Assembly (NCBI RefSeq): GCF_003751305.1
Contig: NZ_RJKV01000002.1
Location: forward strand, 496,001-560,000
Direction: 5' to 3'
From: Stenotrophomonas rhizophila
GTDB taxonomy: Bacteria > Pseudomonadota > Gammaproteobacteria > Xanthomonadales > Xanthomonadaceae
DNA: 64,000 nt
Of this stretch, positions 47,836-57,019 are shown piece after piece. The notes under the pieces were generated by a model. That model was given only the letters and a program-made list of their open reading frames with translations. It was not told where the DNA came from and made no database searches. Position 1 is the first letter of the stretch. Each line of letters starts with the position of its first letter. A program made the position numbers and the translations under genes.

Positions 47836-49145
47836 TCACGATCGCACGCTCCAGATGGCTGATCCCGGGTTGTTTGATACTGGCACTGGCCGCCTGCAGC
47901 AGTGCGCCGAAGAAGCCCGCTGGCAGCACCGCCGGCAGCAGCAAGCCGTCCGGCGCGGTGGTGCAGGGCAAAGGCGGGCGTCCGGCGCATTGCCCTGAAG
48001 GCTCGCCTTACAAGGCCGCGTCGGAAGACCCGAGCACGCGCGGCGACTATCGCGCTGGCGGGCTGTACAAGCCCGGCGTGAATGACAGCACCCCGACCTA
48101 CATTCCCAATGTGGCCTGCATCCCGGAGCCGGAGGTCGTGGACCTGCCGCGTTCGCCGGTCGGCAACAAATCGCCGTACGTGGTGCTGGGCAAGCAGTAC
48201 CAGGTGATGGACAAGACCCGCGGGTATGCCGAAAAGGGCACCGCTTCATACTACGGCGCCAAGTTCCATGGCCGCCTGACGTCCAACCGTGAGGTGTACG
48301 ACATGTACGCCTTCACCGCCGCACACAAGACCCTGCCGTTGCCGAGCTTCGCCCGGGTGACCAACCTGGACAACGGCGAATCGGTGATCGTGCGGGTGAA
48401 CGATCGTGGCCCATTCCACGATGGCCGCGTGGTCGATCTCAGCTACGCCGCCGCGGTACGCCTGGGCATCACCCAGCGCGGCACCGGCAACGTCGAAGTC
48501 CGCGCGCTGGCCCCGGGCGATGACAACCTGCTGGCCGACAAACCCAGTCGCCGCGAGCGCCGCGAGGTCGCTGCCGCTGCGGCGGCCGCGAGCACCCCGG
48601 CCGCGGGCGCACGCAGCGCCAGCGAGTTGGACGCCCTGGTCGGCAAGCTGCCGGCTGCCACGGCGACCGCTGCCGCCAAGCCGGCCGGCGAGCAGTACCG
48701 TTACCGCGTCGCCGACTCGGCCAAGCCGGGCAACGCCGACAACTTCGATCACTGGATGCGCGACAACGGCGTGCGCGTGGCCACCGGCAAGCCGGCCACC
48801 ACCCAGGCCGCCAGCATCAACACCGCCCCGGTGGCGGTGGCCGCATTGCCCGCCGCCGCCCCTGCGGCGCGCCCGGCACCGCCCTCCGGCGCAACGCTCT
48901 CCCAGCAGGTCCTGGGCAGCGTGCTGCTGCAGGTCGCCAGCTTTGCCAGCCGCGACAACGCCACCCGCGCGCTCGGGCAGTTGTCCTCGGCCGGTATCGC
49001 CGGGGCCAGCATCAGCGACATCGTCAGTGGCGGGCGTACCCTGTGGCGCCTGCGCGTCCCGGCGCCCGACCATGCCAGTGCCTCGGAACTTGCCGGCCGG
49101 ATCGCCGGTCTGGGCTTCGGGGCGCCGCAGATCGTGAAGGACTGA
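47832..49145 (+). CDS. rlpA: RlpA septal-ring lytic transglycosylase lipoprotein
   Basis: A 437-aa outer-membrane lipoprotein (lipobox LAAC). The double-psi beta-barrel domain has GTASYYGAKFHGRLTSNREVYDM and VRVNDRGPFHDGRVVDLSYAAA. The C-terminal SPOR domain (about residues 358-437: SVLLQVASFASRDNATRAL ... RLRVPAPD) binds denuded glycan. An Ala-rich linker joins them. It is coupled to mltB and followed by dacC, the common mltB-rlpA-dacC order. Confidence 0.95.
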   Translation: MITIARSRWLIPGCLILALAACSSAPKKPAGSTAGSSKPSGAVVQGKGGRPAHCPEGSPYKAASEDPSTRGDYRAGGLYKPGVNDSTPTYIPNVACIPEPEVVDLPRSPVGNKSPYVVLGKQYQVMDKTRGYAEKGTASYYGAKFHGRLTSNREVYDMYAFTAAHKTLPLPSFARVTNLDNGESVIVRVNDRGPFHDGRVVDLSYAAAVRLGITQRGTGNVEVRALAPGDDNLLADKPSRRERREVAAAAAAASTPAAGARSASELDALVGKLPAATATAAAKPAGEQYRYRVADSAKPGNADNFDHWMRDNGVRVATGKPATTQAASINTAPVAVAALPAAAPAARPAPPSGATLSQQVLGSVLLQVASFASRDNATRALGQLSSAGIAGASISDIVSGGRTLWRLRVPAPDHASASELAGRIAGLGFGAPQIVKD

Positions 49146-49251
49146 GCCTTCCATCGCACGCGGCACGCCAGCGCGTGCCGCTGCTCCATGGGCCTACAAT
49201 GCCCGTTATCCCTCATCCCCCCCTTGGCGCCCTCCAGGAGCTTGCTGTCCG

Positions 49252-50469
49252 ATGAAATTCCGCTTTGCCGCCGCTGCCATGGCCACGACCCTGTTCGTGG
49301 GCATGGTTTCCGCCCAGACCCCCCTGCCGACCCCGGCACCGGCGCCTGCTCCCGCCGCCGCCGCCCCAGCCACCGTCGCGACCCCGCCGGCGCCCAAGCC
49401 CAGCATCTCCAAGGCCTGGATCCTGATGGATTACGCCACCGGGCAGGTCCTGGCCGGTGAAAACGTGCACGAACAACTGGCCCCGGCCAGCATCACCAAG
49501 GTGATGACCTCGTACGTCGTGGCCGCCGAGGTCAAGAACGGCAAGGTCCGTACCGACGACCAGGTGATGATGAGCGAGCGCGCCTGGCGCGAGGGCGGCG
49601 CCGGCACTGATGGCAGCTACAGTGGCTTCCCGGTCAACCAGACCGCGCGTCTGGAAGACATGGAAAAGGGCATGGCGATCCAGTCCGGCAACGATGCCGC
49701 GATCGCTCTGGCCGAGCACGTCGCCGGCAGCGAAGAAGCCTTCGCCTCGCTGATGAACAGCTACGCCGCCAAGATCGGCATGAAGGACTCCCACTTCGTC
49801 AACGCACACGGTCTGAGCGCGCCGGGCCACCACACCACCGCCTACGATCTGGCCCTGCTCGGCCGTGCGATGGTGCGCGACTACCCGGAAACCTACGCCT
49901 ACAACAAGGTGAAGGAATTCACCGTGGGCAGCATCACCCAGCCCAACCGCAACCTGCTGCTGTGGCGCGACCAGAGCGTGGACGGTATCAAGACCGGTCA
50001 CACCTCCGAAGCCGGCTACTGCCTGATGAGTTCGGCCCAGCGCGGCGACCAGCGTCTCGTGGCCGTGGTCCTCGGTGGTGGCTCGGAAAAGCAGCGCGCC
50101 GATGACAGCCTGGCCCTGCTCAACTGGGGCTTCCGCTTCTTCGAAACCCACCGCATGTATGAGCCGGGCAAGGTCGTGGCCGAGCACAAGGTGTGGAAGG
50201 GCAAGACCGCCACGCTGCAGCTGGGCGTCGCCCAGCCGATGCTGGTCAGCGTCCCGCGCGGCCGTTACAACGATCTCAAGCCGAGCATCGATGTGCCCAA
50301 GACCCTCGAAGCCCCGTTCACCGCCGGCCAGCAGGTCGGCACCCTGAAGGTGATGCTGGACAACCAGGTCGTCGCCCAGGCGCCGCTGGTGGCTGTGGCC
50401 GCCGTGGAAGAAGCCGGCTTCTTCAAGCGCCTGTGGGACAGCTTCTGGATGTGGTGGGAATCGGAATAA
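49252..50469 (+). CDS. dacC: D-alanyl-D-alanine carboxypeptidase (PBP5/6 type)
   Basis: A 405-aa class C low-molecular-weight PBP. Signal peptide ending VSA-QT, a Pro/Ala spacer, then Ser80-x-x-Lys83 (PASITKVM), SGN (QSGNDAAIAL) and KTG (DGIKTGHT). The C-terminal beta domain ends in an amphipathic anchor (EEAGFFKRLWDSFWMWWESE). It trims the terminal D-Ala of stem peptides. GGAG precedes the ATG. The paralogue name dacA versus dacC cannot be fixed from sequence alone. Confidence 0.93.
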   Translation: MKFRFAAAAMATTLFVGMVSAQTPLPTPAPAPAPAAAAPATVATPPAPKPSISKAWILMDYATGQVLAGENVHEQLAPASITKVMTSYVVAAEVKNGKVRTDDQVMMSERAWREGGAGTDGSYSGFPVNQTARLEDMEKGMAIQSGNDAAIALAEHVAGSEEAFASLMNSYAAKIGMKDSHFVNAHGLSAPGHHTTAYDLALLGRAMVRDYPETYAYNKVKEFTVGSITQPNRNLLLWRDQSVDGIKTGHTSEAGYCLMSSAQRGDQRLVAVVLGGGSEKQRADDSLALLNWGFRFFETHRMYEPGKVVAEHKVWKGKTATLQLGVAQPMLVSVPRGRYNDLKPSIDVPKTLEAPFTAGQQVGTLKVMLDNQVVAQAPLVAVAAVEEAGFFKRLWDSFWMWWESE

Positions 50470-50487
50470 TCCGGTTCTACCGCACTG

Positions 50488-50518
50488 AAAAAAGACCGGC
50501 GAAAGCCGGTCTTTTTTT
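50488..50518. terminator. Bidirectional rho-independent terminator
   Basis: An A-run, AGACCGGC, GAAA, GCCGGTCT, then a T-run: suits dacC and the convergent LpxR-like gene. Confidence 0.95.
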
Positions 50519-50540
50519 GCGCGTCCCTTCCGGCTGCCCG

Positions 50541-50562
50541 GTAGTGCCGGCTGCTGGCCGGC
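50541..50562 (+). repeat. SMAG-type palindrome
   Basis: GTAGTGCCGGC, TGCT, GGCCGGC, 18 nt before the end of the convergent LpxR-like gene. Confidence 0.75.
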
Positions 50563-50579
50563 TTCTGGTCCGGGCGCCG

Positions 50580-51644
50580 TTACAGCGAGCGGCTGATGGT
50601 AAAGCTGCCGAACACCGGCGCCTCGCGCTGCCCATCGAACTCCCGCGTGCTGTGGTAACGGGCCAACGCGAACTTCCAGCGCCCGCGCATCACCGCCAGC
50701 CCGTAGCCGGCCTGGGCCACCACAGGGCGCTTGTCCACACTGTGGCTGTTGCGGAACGTATTGCCGTCCAGCGTGATATCCCGGATCACCCACGCCGCAT
50801 CCGTGGTGCCGAACAGATGCCACGACCACCCGCTCGGCTTGCCACCGCGCGTCGGCGCCGTGTTCTCACCGGCGGGGCGCAGCGGCGTACTGCCGAAATC
50901 GTCCGGCAGCTTCCAGCCGAAGCGCACCTCGCCACCGGCATTGACGTGCGTGGCCAGGTTGCCCACCGCGCCGCCGTAATGGCTGATCGCATCCCAGCCC
51001 CAGCCGCCCAGGTTCTCACTGGCATCGGCCGGCCAACGGCGCATCCGCTCATGCGTCAGCATGAACACCGGTTCGTTGTGCAGCTGGTTGTCCCAGCCCT
51101 GGAACTTCTCGTCGCCCAGCAGCTCGTGCACCGCGTTCTGCACCTCCTCGCCAAGCGCCCACGGCCCCACCACGCCCACCGCCAGCTGCGTCGTCTGCAG
51201 GCGGTCGCCGCGGCGCGCGTTGTAGCCGAAGCTGGCGATCAGCACGCCCGCATACGGGCGATCGTCCTCGATCAGATCCTTCCGGGTGAAATCGGTCGGG
51301 GTGAAAATGCCCTGGGCCAGGCTGAAGATCATGTTCTGCTGCTCGAACTCGCCCGGGTGCAACCGCTCCAGATGGCTGTTGACCCAGCGCGCCAGGCGCG
51401 GCAGGCAGGGATCGTCGGTGTAATCGACCAGGTTTGGCGAGACCAGGGTGATCTGGGCACCATTGGTATAGCCCTGATCCTGATCCTTGCCGCCGAACAG
51501 ATCGTTGTCGACGCGGAAGTTGACCTGGGGCGGATGCTCGCGCATCGCATCGGGCCCGCATTGAGACGCGGCATGGGCGGCAGGGGCAGCCAAGGCCAGG
51601 AGACCGGCAAGGGCGGCCGGCAGCGCGAAGGGCTTCAGGGACAT
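50580..51644 (-). CDS. LpxR-family lipid A deacylase (outer membrane)
   Basis: A 354-aa exported protein (signal peptide ending AAHA-AS). The LpxR landmarks are RVDNDLFGGKDQDQGYTNG (Asn/Asp of the active site and the start of the barrel), DRPYAGVLIASFG, and LHNEPVFMLTHER. LpxR removes the 3'-acyloxyacyl group of lipid A at the outer membrane. The family assignment is firm; activity on this organism's lipid A is inference. Confidence 0.85.
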   Translation of the reverse strand: MSLKPFALPAALAGLLALAAPAAHAASQCGPDAMREHPPQVNFRVDNDLFGGKDQDQGYTNGAQITLVSPNLVDYTDDPCLPRLARWVNSHLERLHPGEFEQQNMIFSLAQGIFTPTDFTRKDLIEDDRPYAGVLIASFGYNARRGDRLQTTQLAVGVVGPWALGEEVQNAVHELLGDEKFQGWDNQLHNEPVFMLTHERMRRWPADASENLGGWGWDAISHYGGAVGNLATHVNAGGEVRFGWKLPDDFGSTPLRPAGENTAPTRGGKPSGWSWHLFGTTDAAWVIRDITLDGNTFRNSHSVDKRPVVAQAGYGLAVMRGRWKFALARYHSTREFDGQREAPVFGSFTISRSL

Positions 51645-51824
51645 GGGATACCAGACGGGGATTTATGCTTTCTTAAGCCGATACAGCGTAGTCAGAGCGT
51701 GATGTCGTGAACAGCGCTGCGCACGCACTGCTGCGTTTTAAACACGATGCAGGTGTTTTCACGGACCGTTGGGCGCCAGTGTGCGCACGATCAAGCAGCG
51801 CTTGGGTTCGGGCGCAGGCATCCC

Positions 51825-51830
51825 CATAAT
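51825..51830 (+). promoter_or_regulatory. -10-like CATAAT, putative leaderless start
   Basis: CATAAT is followed by 7 nt and then the ATG of the DUF493 gene; no Shine-Dalgarno is visible. Confidence 0.45.
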
Positions 51831-51837
51831 CCCGGTC

Positions 51838-52116
51838 ATGGAGATCAAGTCTGACAACCCCGACCACGGCTTCCAGTTCCCCGGCCAGTTCGAACTCAGC
51901 GCCATGGGCGCGGCCGGCAAGGACCTGGAACGCGAACTGCCGCGCCTGCTCGAACTGGCCGGCGTCGACGTGCTGAGCGAACGCATCAGCTGGAAACACT
52001 CGTCCAACGGCAAGTATGTGTCGGTGCGACTGGTGTTCAAGGCTGACAACCGCGACCAGTACGATGCCGCGCACACCGCGCTGCGTGACCACCCGGAAGT
52101 GAAGTGGACGCTGTAA
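51838..52116 (+). CDS. DUF493 (YbeD-like) protein
   Basis: A 92-aa ACT-like small protein: [24 protein letters not shown] and [15 protein letters not shown] are characteristic. YbeD is usually linked to lipB, as here, and may have a regulatory role in lipoate metabolism, which is unproven. The lipB GTG lies inside its 3' end. In-frame upstream codons from 51769 are not conserved in style. Confidence 0.92.
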   Translation: MEIKSDNPDHGFQFPGQFELSAMGAAGKDLERELPRLLELAGVDVLSERISWKHSSNGKYVSVRLVFKADNRDQYDAAHTALRDHPEVKWTL

Positions 52117-52811
52117 CCAGCTGCGCCACCGCGGCGGCCCCGGGCGACCGGGCCCCGCAGCCTGCCATTGTCCGCGACCTCGGCCGCCAGCCGTATGCCC
52201 CGGTGTGGCACGCCATGCAGCGCTTCACCGATGCCCGGACCGAACACACCCCGGACGAGCTGTGGGTGGTCGAGCACGATCCGGTGTTCACCCTGGGCCA
52301 GGCCGGCAAGGACGAGCACGTGCTCGCCCCGGGCGATATTCCCGTGCTGCATGTGGACCGTGGCGGCCAGGTGACGTATCACGGCCCCGGCCAGATCGTG
52401 ATCTACCCGCTGCTGCAGCTGCGGCGGCTGGGGATCGGCGTGCGCGACTACGTCTGCCGGATCGAGCAGGCCCTCATCGATACCCTGGACGAGTGGAACA
52501 TCGGCGCCGAGCGCCTTGATGGCGCCCCGGGCGTCTATGTGGGCGGTGCCAAGATCGCTGCGCTGGGCATCCGCGTCCGCCGCGGCTGCACCTTCCATGG
52601 CCTGGCCTTCAATGTGGCCATGGACCTGGAACCGTTCCGCCGGATCAACCCCTGTGGCTATCAAGGGCTGCAGGTGACCTCGGTGGTAGACTTGGGGGGA
52701 CCGTCCGGCATGGCGGCCGTCACGCCGGTGCTGCTGGGCCATCTGGCCCGCCAGTTCGGCCTGGCCCTCGAGCCGGCCGCTGAATTACCCGATTTGACTG
52801 ACGCGGCATGA
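52104..52811 (+). CDS. lipB: Octanoyltransferase LipB
   Basis: A 235-aa enzyme transferring octanoyl from ACP to lipoyl domains. The [12 protein letters not shown] motif, the Lys in [12 protein letters not shown] and the acyl-Cys in [11 protein letters not shown] are intact. The GTG start (MDAV) overlaps the DUF493 gene, which matches relatives. lipA follows after 18 nt, so DUF493-lipB-lipA is one unit. Confidence 0.96.
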   Translation: MDAVTSCATAAAPGDRAPQPAIVRDLGRQPYAPVWHAMQRFTDARTEHTPDELWVVEHDPVFTLGQAGKDEHVLAPGDIPVLHVDRGGQVTYHGPGQIVIYPLLQLRRLGIGVRDYVCRIEQALIDTLDEWNIGAERLDGAPGVYVGGAKIAALGIRVRRGCTFHGLAFNVAMDLEPFRRINPCGYQGLQVTSVVDLGGPSGMAAVTPVLLGHLARQFGLALEPAAELPDLTDAA

Positions 52812-52829
52812 ACGCCGCCGACCAAGGCC

Positions 52830-53843
52830 ATGACTGAAACCACCGCTCGCCTCATTCCCCTGCAGGTCGTGCAGGGCGACACGCCGTCCGCCGCCCCGTT
52901 GCAGACGGGCGTCAAACAGATCGGCGGTGACAAGATCGGCCGCTCGCCGGTGCAGTTCGCCGACGTGCCGGTGCTGCGCAAGCCGTCGTGGATCCGCGTG
53001 CGGATTCCCTCCGGCAACGCCGTGCAGAACCTCAAGGCCAAGCTTCGCGAGAACCGCCTGGTCACGGTCTGCGAGGAAGCCAGCTGCCCCAATATCCACG
53101 AGTGCTTCAGCCACGGCACCGCGACCTTCATGATCCTCGGCGAGGTCTGCACCCGCCGTTGCTCGTTCTGCGACGTCGCCCACGGCCGGCCCAAGCCGCC
53201 GGACGCCAACGAGCCGGCCAGCCTGTCCCAGACCGTGGCCGACATGGGCCTGAAGTATGTGGTGGTGACCAGCGTGGATCGCGATGACCTGCGCGACGGC
53301 GGTGCCCAGCACTTCGCCGACTGCATCGGTGCCATCCGTGCCAAGTCGCCCAGGACCAAGATCGAAGTGCTGACCCCGGATTTCCGTGGCAAGGGCCGCA
53401 TGGAGCGCGCGCTGGAGATCCTGGCGACCAACCCGCCGGATGTGTTCAACCACAACATCGAAACCGTGCCGGACCTGTACCGCAATGTGCGCCCGGGCGC
53501 GGACTACCAGTGGTCGCTGACCCTGCTCAAGAAGTTCAAGGCCCAGCACCCGGAGATCGCCACCAAGTCCGGCATCATGCTCGGCCTCGGCGAGACCCTG
53601 GAGCAGGTCCAGGCCACGCTGCGTGACCTGCGCGAGCATGACGTGGACATGATCACGATCGGCCAGTACCTGCAGCCGACCGCGCATCACCATCCGGTGC
53701 TGCGTTACTGGACCCCCGAGGAATACAAGGCACTGGAGGAGTACGGCAATGCGCTGGGCTTCAGCCACGTTGCCTCCGGTCCAATGGTGCGCTCGTCCTA
53801 CCACGCCGACCGCCAGGCGGCCGACGCCGGCGTCGCCGGTTGA
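52830..53843 (+). CDS. lipA: Lipoyl synthase LipA
   Basis: A 337-aa radical-SAM enzyme inserting two sulfurs into octanoyl groups. The auxiliary-cluster cysteines are in [12 protein letters not shown] and the radical-SAM CxxxCxxC in CTRRCSFC; the C-terminal RSSYHAD motif contributes the serine ligand. AAGG lies just upstream of the ATG. Family length is normal. Confidence 0.97.
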   Translation: MTETTARLIPLQVVQGDTPSAAPLQTGVKQIGGDKIGRSPVQFADVPVLRKPSWIRVRIPSGNAVQNLKAKLRENRLVTVCEEASCPNIHECFSHGTATFMILGEVCTRRCSFCDVAHGRPKPPDANEPASLSQTVADMGLKYVVVTSVDRDDLRDGGAQHFADCIGAIRAKSPRTKIEVLTPDFRGKGRMERALEILATNPPDVFNHNIETVPDLYRNVRPGADYQWSLTLLKKFKAQHPEIATKSGIMLGLGETLEQVQATLRDLREHDVDMITIGQYLQPTAHHHPVLRYWTPEEYKALEEYGNALGFSHVASGPMVRSSYHADRQAADAGVAG

Positions 53844-53847
53844 TCCC

Positions 53848-53867
53848 ACGGGCCCTTCGGGGCCCGT
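53848..53867 (+). terminator. Terminator hairpin after lipA
   Basis: ACGGGCCC, TTCG, GGGCCCGT, followed by only TTCT. An 8-bp stem with a weak U-run. Confidence 0.65.
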
Positions 53868-54081
53868 TCTGCCAATCCCACACGTCTTTACCCGGCCGCG
53901 GCCCTGAACCGCGGATGGCCGCAGGCCTGTGCCTGCCTGCTGATCCCGCCGGTATTCACAAATTTCTCCAACGGCCTCGGTAGGCTGAAGGCCCCGGTGA
54001 CAAACGCGGCAACTTTCGGCACTGTCGTGGTGTCTGTAATGCACGCAGTCTCTCCCTTGGCAAGGTGCCACGAGCTAGTCC

Positions 54082-56259
54082 ATGAAATTCAAAGCCCCCG
54101 CATTCCTGATGGCCCTGGCGCTCACCGCGCCGATGGCACTGGCCGCCTACGCCGATTCGCCCGCGCTGCCTTCGGCTGCCACGGCCGACCAGGTGACCAC
54201 CTCCAAGCTGGTCTACGGACTGCTCTCGGACAGCCGATACGCCTACCGGCCGCGCGCACTGGATGCGGCGACCTCCAAGGACGTCTTCAAGCGCTACTTG
54301 GAGTCGCTCGACAGCAGCAAACAGTTCTTCACCCAGGCCGACATCACCCGTTTCGCCCCGTTCGAAGCCAACATCGCCACGGCCATCCGCGGCGGTGAGC
54401 TGGAGCCGGCGTTCCAGGTGTTCGCGGTCTACAAGCAGCGCGTGGGTGAGCGTGTCGGCTATGCGCGCAAGCTGCTCAAGACCGATTTCGATTTCAGTAC
54501 CGATGAAAAGTTCGAGTACGACCGCAAGGACGTGCCGTGGGCCGCGAGCAGCGCCGAACTGGACGATCTGTGGCGCAAGTCGGTCAAGAACGATTGGCTG
54601 CGCCTGAAGCTGGCCGGCAAGCAGCCGGCCGAGATCCGCAAGACACTGGACAAGCGTTACGCCACGCTGGAAAAGTCGGTCAATGAGCTCAAGGGCGAGG
54701 ACGTGTTCCAGTTCTTCCTCAACGCCTACACCAGCGCCGTGGATCCGCACACCGATTACTTCACCCCGCGCACCGCCGAGAACTTCAACCAGGCGATGTC
54801 GCTGTCGCTGGAAGGCATCGGCGCGCAGCTGCAGCGGCAGGACGACATGGTGGTGATCCGCGAGGTCATCGCCGGTGGTCCGGCGGCCGTCAACGGCACG
54901 CTGAAGCCGGGCGACCGCATCGTCGGCGTGGGCCAGGGCAAGTCCGGTCCGCTGGAAGACGTGATCGGCTGGCGCATCGATGATGTGGTGGCCAAGATCC
55001 GCGGCAAGAGCGATACCCAGGTCCGTCTGGAGTTCATTCCGGCCGAAGAAGGCGTCGACGGCAAGCACCACACCCTGGTGCTGACCCGCCAGAAGGTGCG
55101 TCTGGCCGAACAGGCCGCCAAGGGCGAGACCCTGACCATCCCGGCCAAGGACGGGGAGCCGGCCCGCAAGGTCGGCGTGATCAAACTGCCGACCTTCTAC
55201 CAGGATTTCGAAGGCCGCCGCCGCAACGCCGCCGACTACGCGTCTGCGACCCGCGACGTGGCCAAACTGCTGGCCGGCTTCAAGGCCGACAAGCTCGATG
55301 GCGTGGTGCTGGATCTGCGCAACAACGGCGGTGGTTCGCTGGATGAAGCCATTGAGCTGACCGGTCTGTTCATCGAGCAGGGCCCGGTGGTCCAGGTGCG
55401 TGAGTCCGGTGGCCGCGTCACCGTCAACAGTGACCGCAGCGAAGTGGTGGCGTGGGACGGCCCGCTGGCCGTGCTGATCAACCGTGGCTCGGCCTCGGCG
55501 TCGGAAATCTTCGCCGGCGCCATCCAGGATTACGGCCGTGGCCTGGTGATCGGTGAGACCACCTTCGGCAAGGGGACCGTGCAGAACATCGTCGACCTCG
55601 ACCGTTGGCCGAGTGGCGAGACCCAGCGCTTCGGCCAGGTCAAGCTGACCATCGCCCAGTTCTTCCGCGTCAGCGGCAGCAGCACCCAGCACAAGGGTGT
55701 GGTCCCGGATCTGGCCTTCCCGGCCAGCGTGGACGCCAGCGAGTACGGTGAAAGCACCTACGACAACGCCCTGCCGTGGACCCGCATCGCCGCCGTGCCG
55801 CACACCCAGTACGGCAACTTCGGCCCGCTGCTGCCCAAGCTGGAAAGCCGCCACGACACGCGTATTGCTGCCGACAAGGAGTTCCAGTGGTGGAACGAGG
55901 ACGTCGAGCAGTTCCGCGCCGAGAAGGCCAAGAAGTACATCTCGCTCAACGAGGCCGAGCGCCGCGCCGAGCGTGAGAAGCAGGACAAGCAGCGCACCGA
56001 CCGCCAGGCCATCCGCAAGGAACTGGGTCTGGATCTGGATCCGCTGGCCGATGACAGCAATGACGACGGCCTGACCGGCAACGAGCGCGACATCGTCAAG
56101 GATGCCGCCCGCGAGAAGGCCGCCGAGAAGCGTCCGGATCCGCTGCTGCGTGAATCGGCTGCGATCCTCGCCGATGCGGTGAACCTGCTGGAAACCGACC
56201 GCCCGCTGTCGGCCCAGGTGCTGCCGCAGTCGACGGCGGTGGGCCGCTGGGCGGACTGA
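54082..56259 (+). CDS. prc: Tail-specific periplasmic protease Prc (S41)
   Basis: A 725-aa carboxy-terminal processing protease with a signal peptide (MALALTAPMALA-AYA). PDZ domain around residues 240-330 (GIGAQLQRQDDMVVIREVIAGGPA). Ser472 and Lys497 form the dyad (GSASASEIFAG and TFGKGTVQ), at the 25-residue spacing of E. coli Prc. A basic/acidic helical C-terminal domain follows (EAERRAEREKQDKQRTDRQ). It trims hydrolases and lipoproteins involved in wall growth. Confidence 0.94.
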   Translation: MKFKAPAFLMALALTAPMALAAYADSPALPSAATADQVTTSKLVYGLLSDSRYAYRPRALDAATSKDVFKRYLESLDSSKQFFTQADITRFAPFEANIATAIRGGELEPAFQVFAVYKQRVGERVGYARKLLKTDFDFSTDEKFEYDRKDVPWAASSAELDDLWRKSVKNDWLRLKLAGKQPAEIRKTLDKRYATLEKSVNELKGEDVFQFFLNAYTSAVDPHTDYFTPRTAENFNQAMSLSLEGIGAQLQRQDDMVVIREVIAGGPAAVNGTLKPGDRIVGVGQGKSGPLEDVIGWRIDDVVAKIRGKSDTQVRLEFIPAEEGVDGKHHTLVLTRQKVRLAEQAAKGETLTIPAKDGEPARKVGVIKLPTFYQDFEGRRRNAADYASATRDVAKLLAGFKADKLDGVVLDLRNNGGGSLDEAIELTGLFIEQGPVVQVRESGGRVTVNSDRSEVVAWDGPLAVLINRGSASASEIFAGAIQDYGRGLVIGETTFGKGTVQNIVDLDRWPSGETQRFGQVKLTIAQFFRVSGSSTQHKGVVPDLAFPASVDASEYGESTYDNALPWTRIAAVPHTQYGNFGPLLPKLESRHDTRIAADKEFQWWNEDVEQFRAEKAKKYISLNEAERRAEREKQDKQRTDRQAIRKELGLDLDPLADDSNDDGLTGNERDIVKDAAREKAAEKRPDPLLRESAAILADAVNLLETDRPLSAQVLPQSTAVGRWAD

Positions 56260-56295
56260 CCGCCCCGCAGCCGCCAGCTGAACCGATGACAACTC

Positions 56296-56323
56296 CACAG
56301 GCCGCCCTTCGGGGCGGCCTGTG
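56296..56323 (+). terminator. 12-bp hairpin after prc
   Basis: CACAGGCCGCCC, TTCG, GGGCGGCCTGTG, perfect stem, no T-run. Confidence 0.65.
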
Positions 56324-56388
56324 CGTATCCACCTCCCGCCAACGCACACAGGTCTATCCTTGGAGGCTGGATTTCCGCAGGAGCGGCC

Positions 56389-57009
56389 ATGCGCTTTCGT
56401 CGTGTACGTTCGATCCCGCTGCTGGCGGTGGTCGCCGCCTTGACTGCCTGTGGCGGTCGCGCCGCTGACAGCACCCTGATCCGCGAGTCGTTCGACTCGG
56501 GGGATACCTACTCGCGTACCGTGCCCGGCGCACCGGGCCAGGCCTGCGAGGCCGCGCGCCGGACGCTGCTCAGCCAGGGCTACGCGATTGCCCGTGCCGG
56601 CGATGATGCGGTGGAAGGCAACAAGAATTTCCAGCCCAAGGACGACGAGCACGAGCAACTGGTGCTGCGCATCTCCTGCGCGCCGCGCGGGGACCAGGCA
56701 CTGGTGTTCGTCAGCGCGGTGCAGGACCGTTACGCCCTCAAGAAGAGCCCGACCTCGGCCAGTGTCGGCGTGGGGGCGCTCGGCTCGGTGTCGCTGCCGT
56801 TTGGCAGCAATGACGATTCGCTGGTGAAGGTGGCCAGCAGCACGGTGCAGGATGCGAGCTTCTACCGTCGCTTCTTCGAACGCCTGCAGCAGTATCTGCC
56901 GGCCGCTGCAGTGCCCGAGCCTGCACCAGCGGCGGCACCGGCGCCTGCCGCCGCGGTCGAGGCGACGCCTGCTACGGTGGTGAGCGATACCCCGGCCTCC
57001 CTGCACTGA
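56389..57009 (+). CDS. DUF2242-like lipoprotein
   Basis: 206 aa, lipobox LTAC. The region FSRTVPGAPGQACEAARRTLLSQGY-like start, ALVFVSAVQDRYALKKSPTSASVGVGALGSVSLPFGS and FYRRFFERLQQYL fit the DUF2242 family; function unknown. The C-terminus is a Pro/Ala tract. GGAG precedes the ATG. The next gene begins 10 nt later, so the two are probably co-transcribed. Confidence 0.72.
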   Translation: MRFRRVRSIPLLAVVAALTACGGRAADSTLIRESFDSGDTYSRTVPGAPGQACEAARRTLLSQGYAIARAGDDAVEGNKNFQPKDDEHEQLVLRISCAPRGDQALVFVSAVQDRYALKKSPTSASVGVGALGSVSLPFGSNDDSLVKVASSTVQDASFYRRFFERLQQYLPAAAVPEPAPAAAPAPAAAVEATPATVVSDTPASLH

Positions 57010-57019
57010 GCGGGCTGCG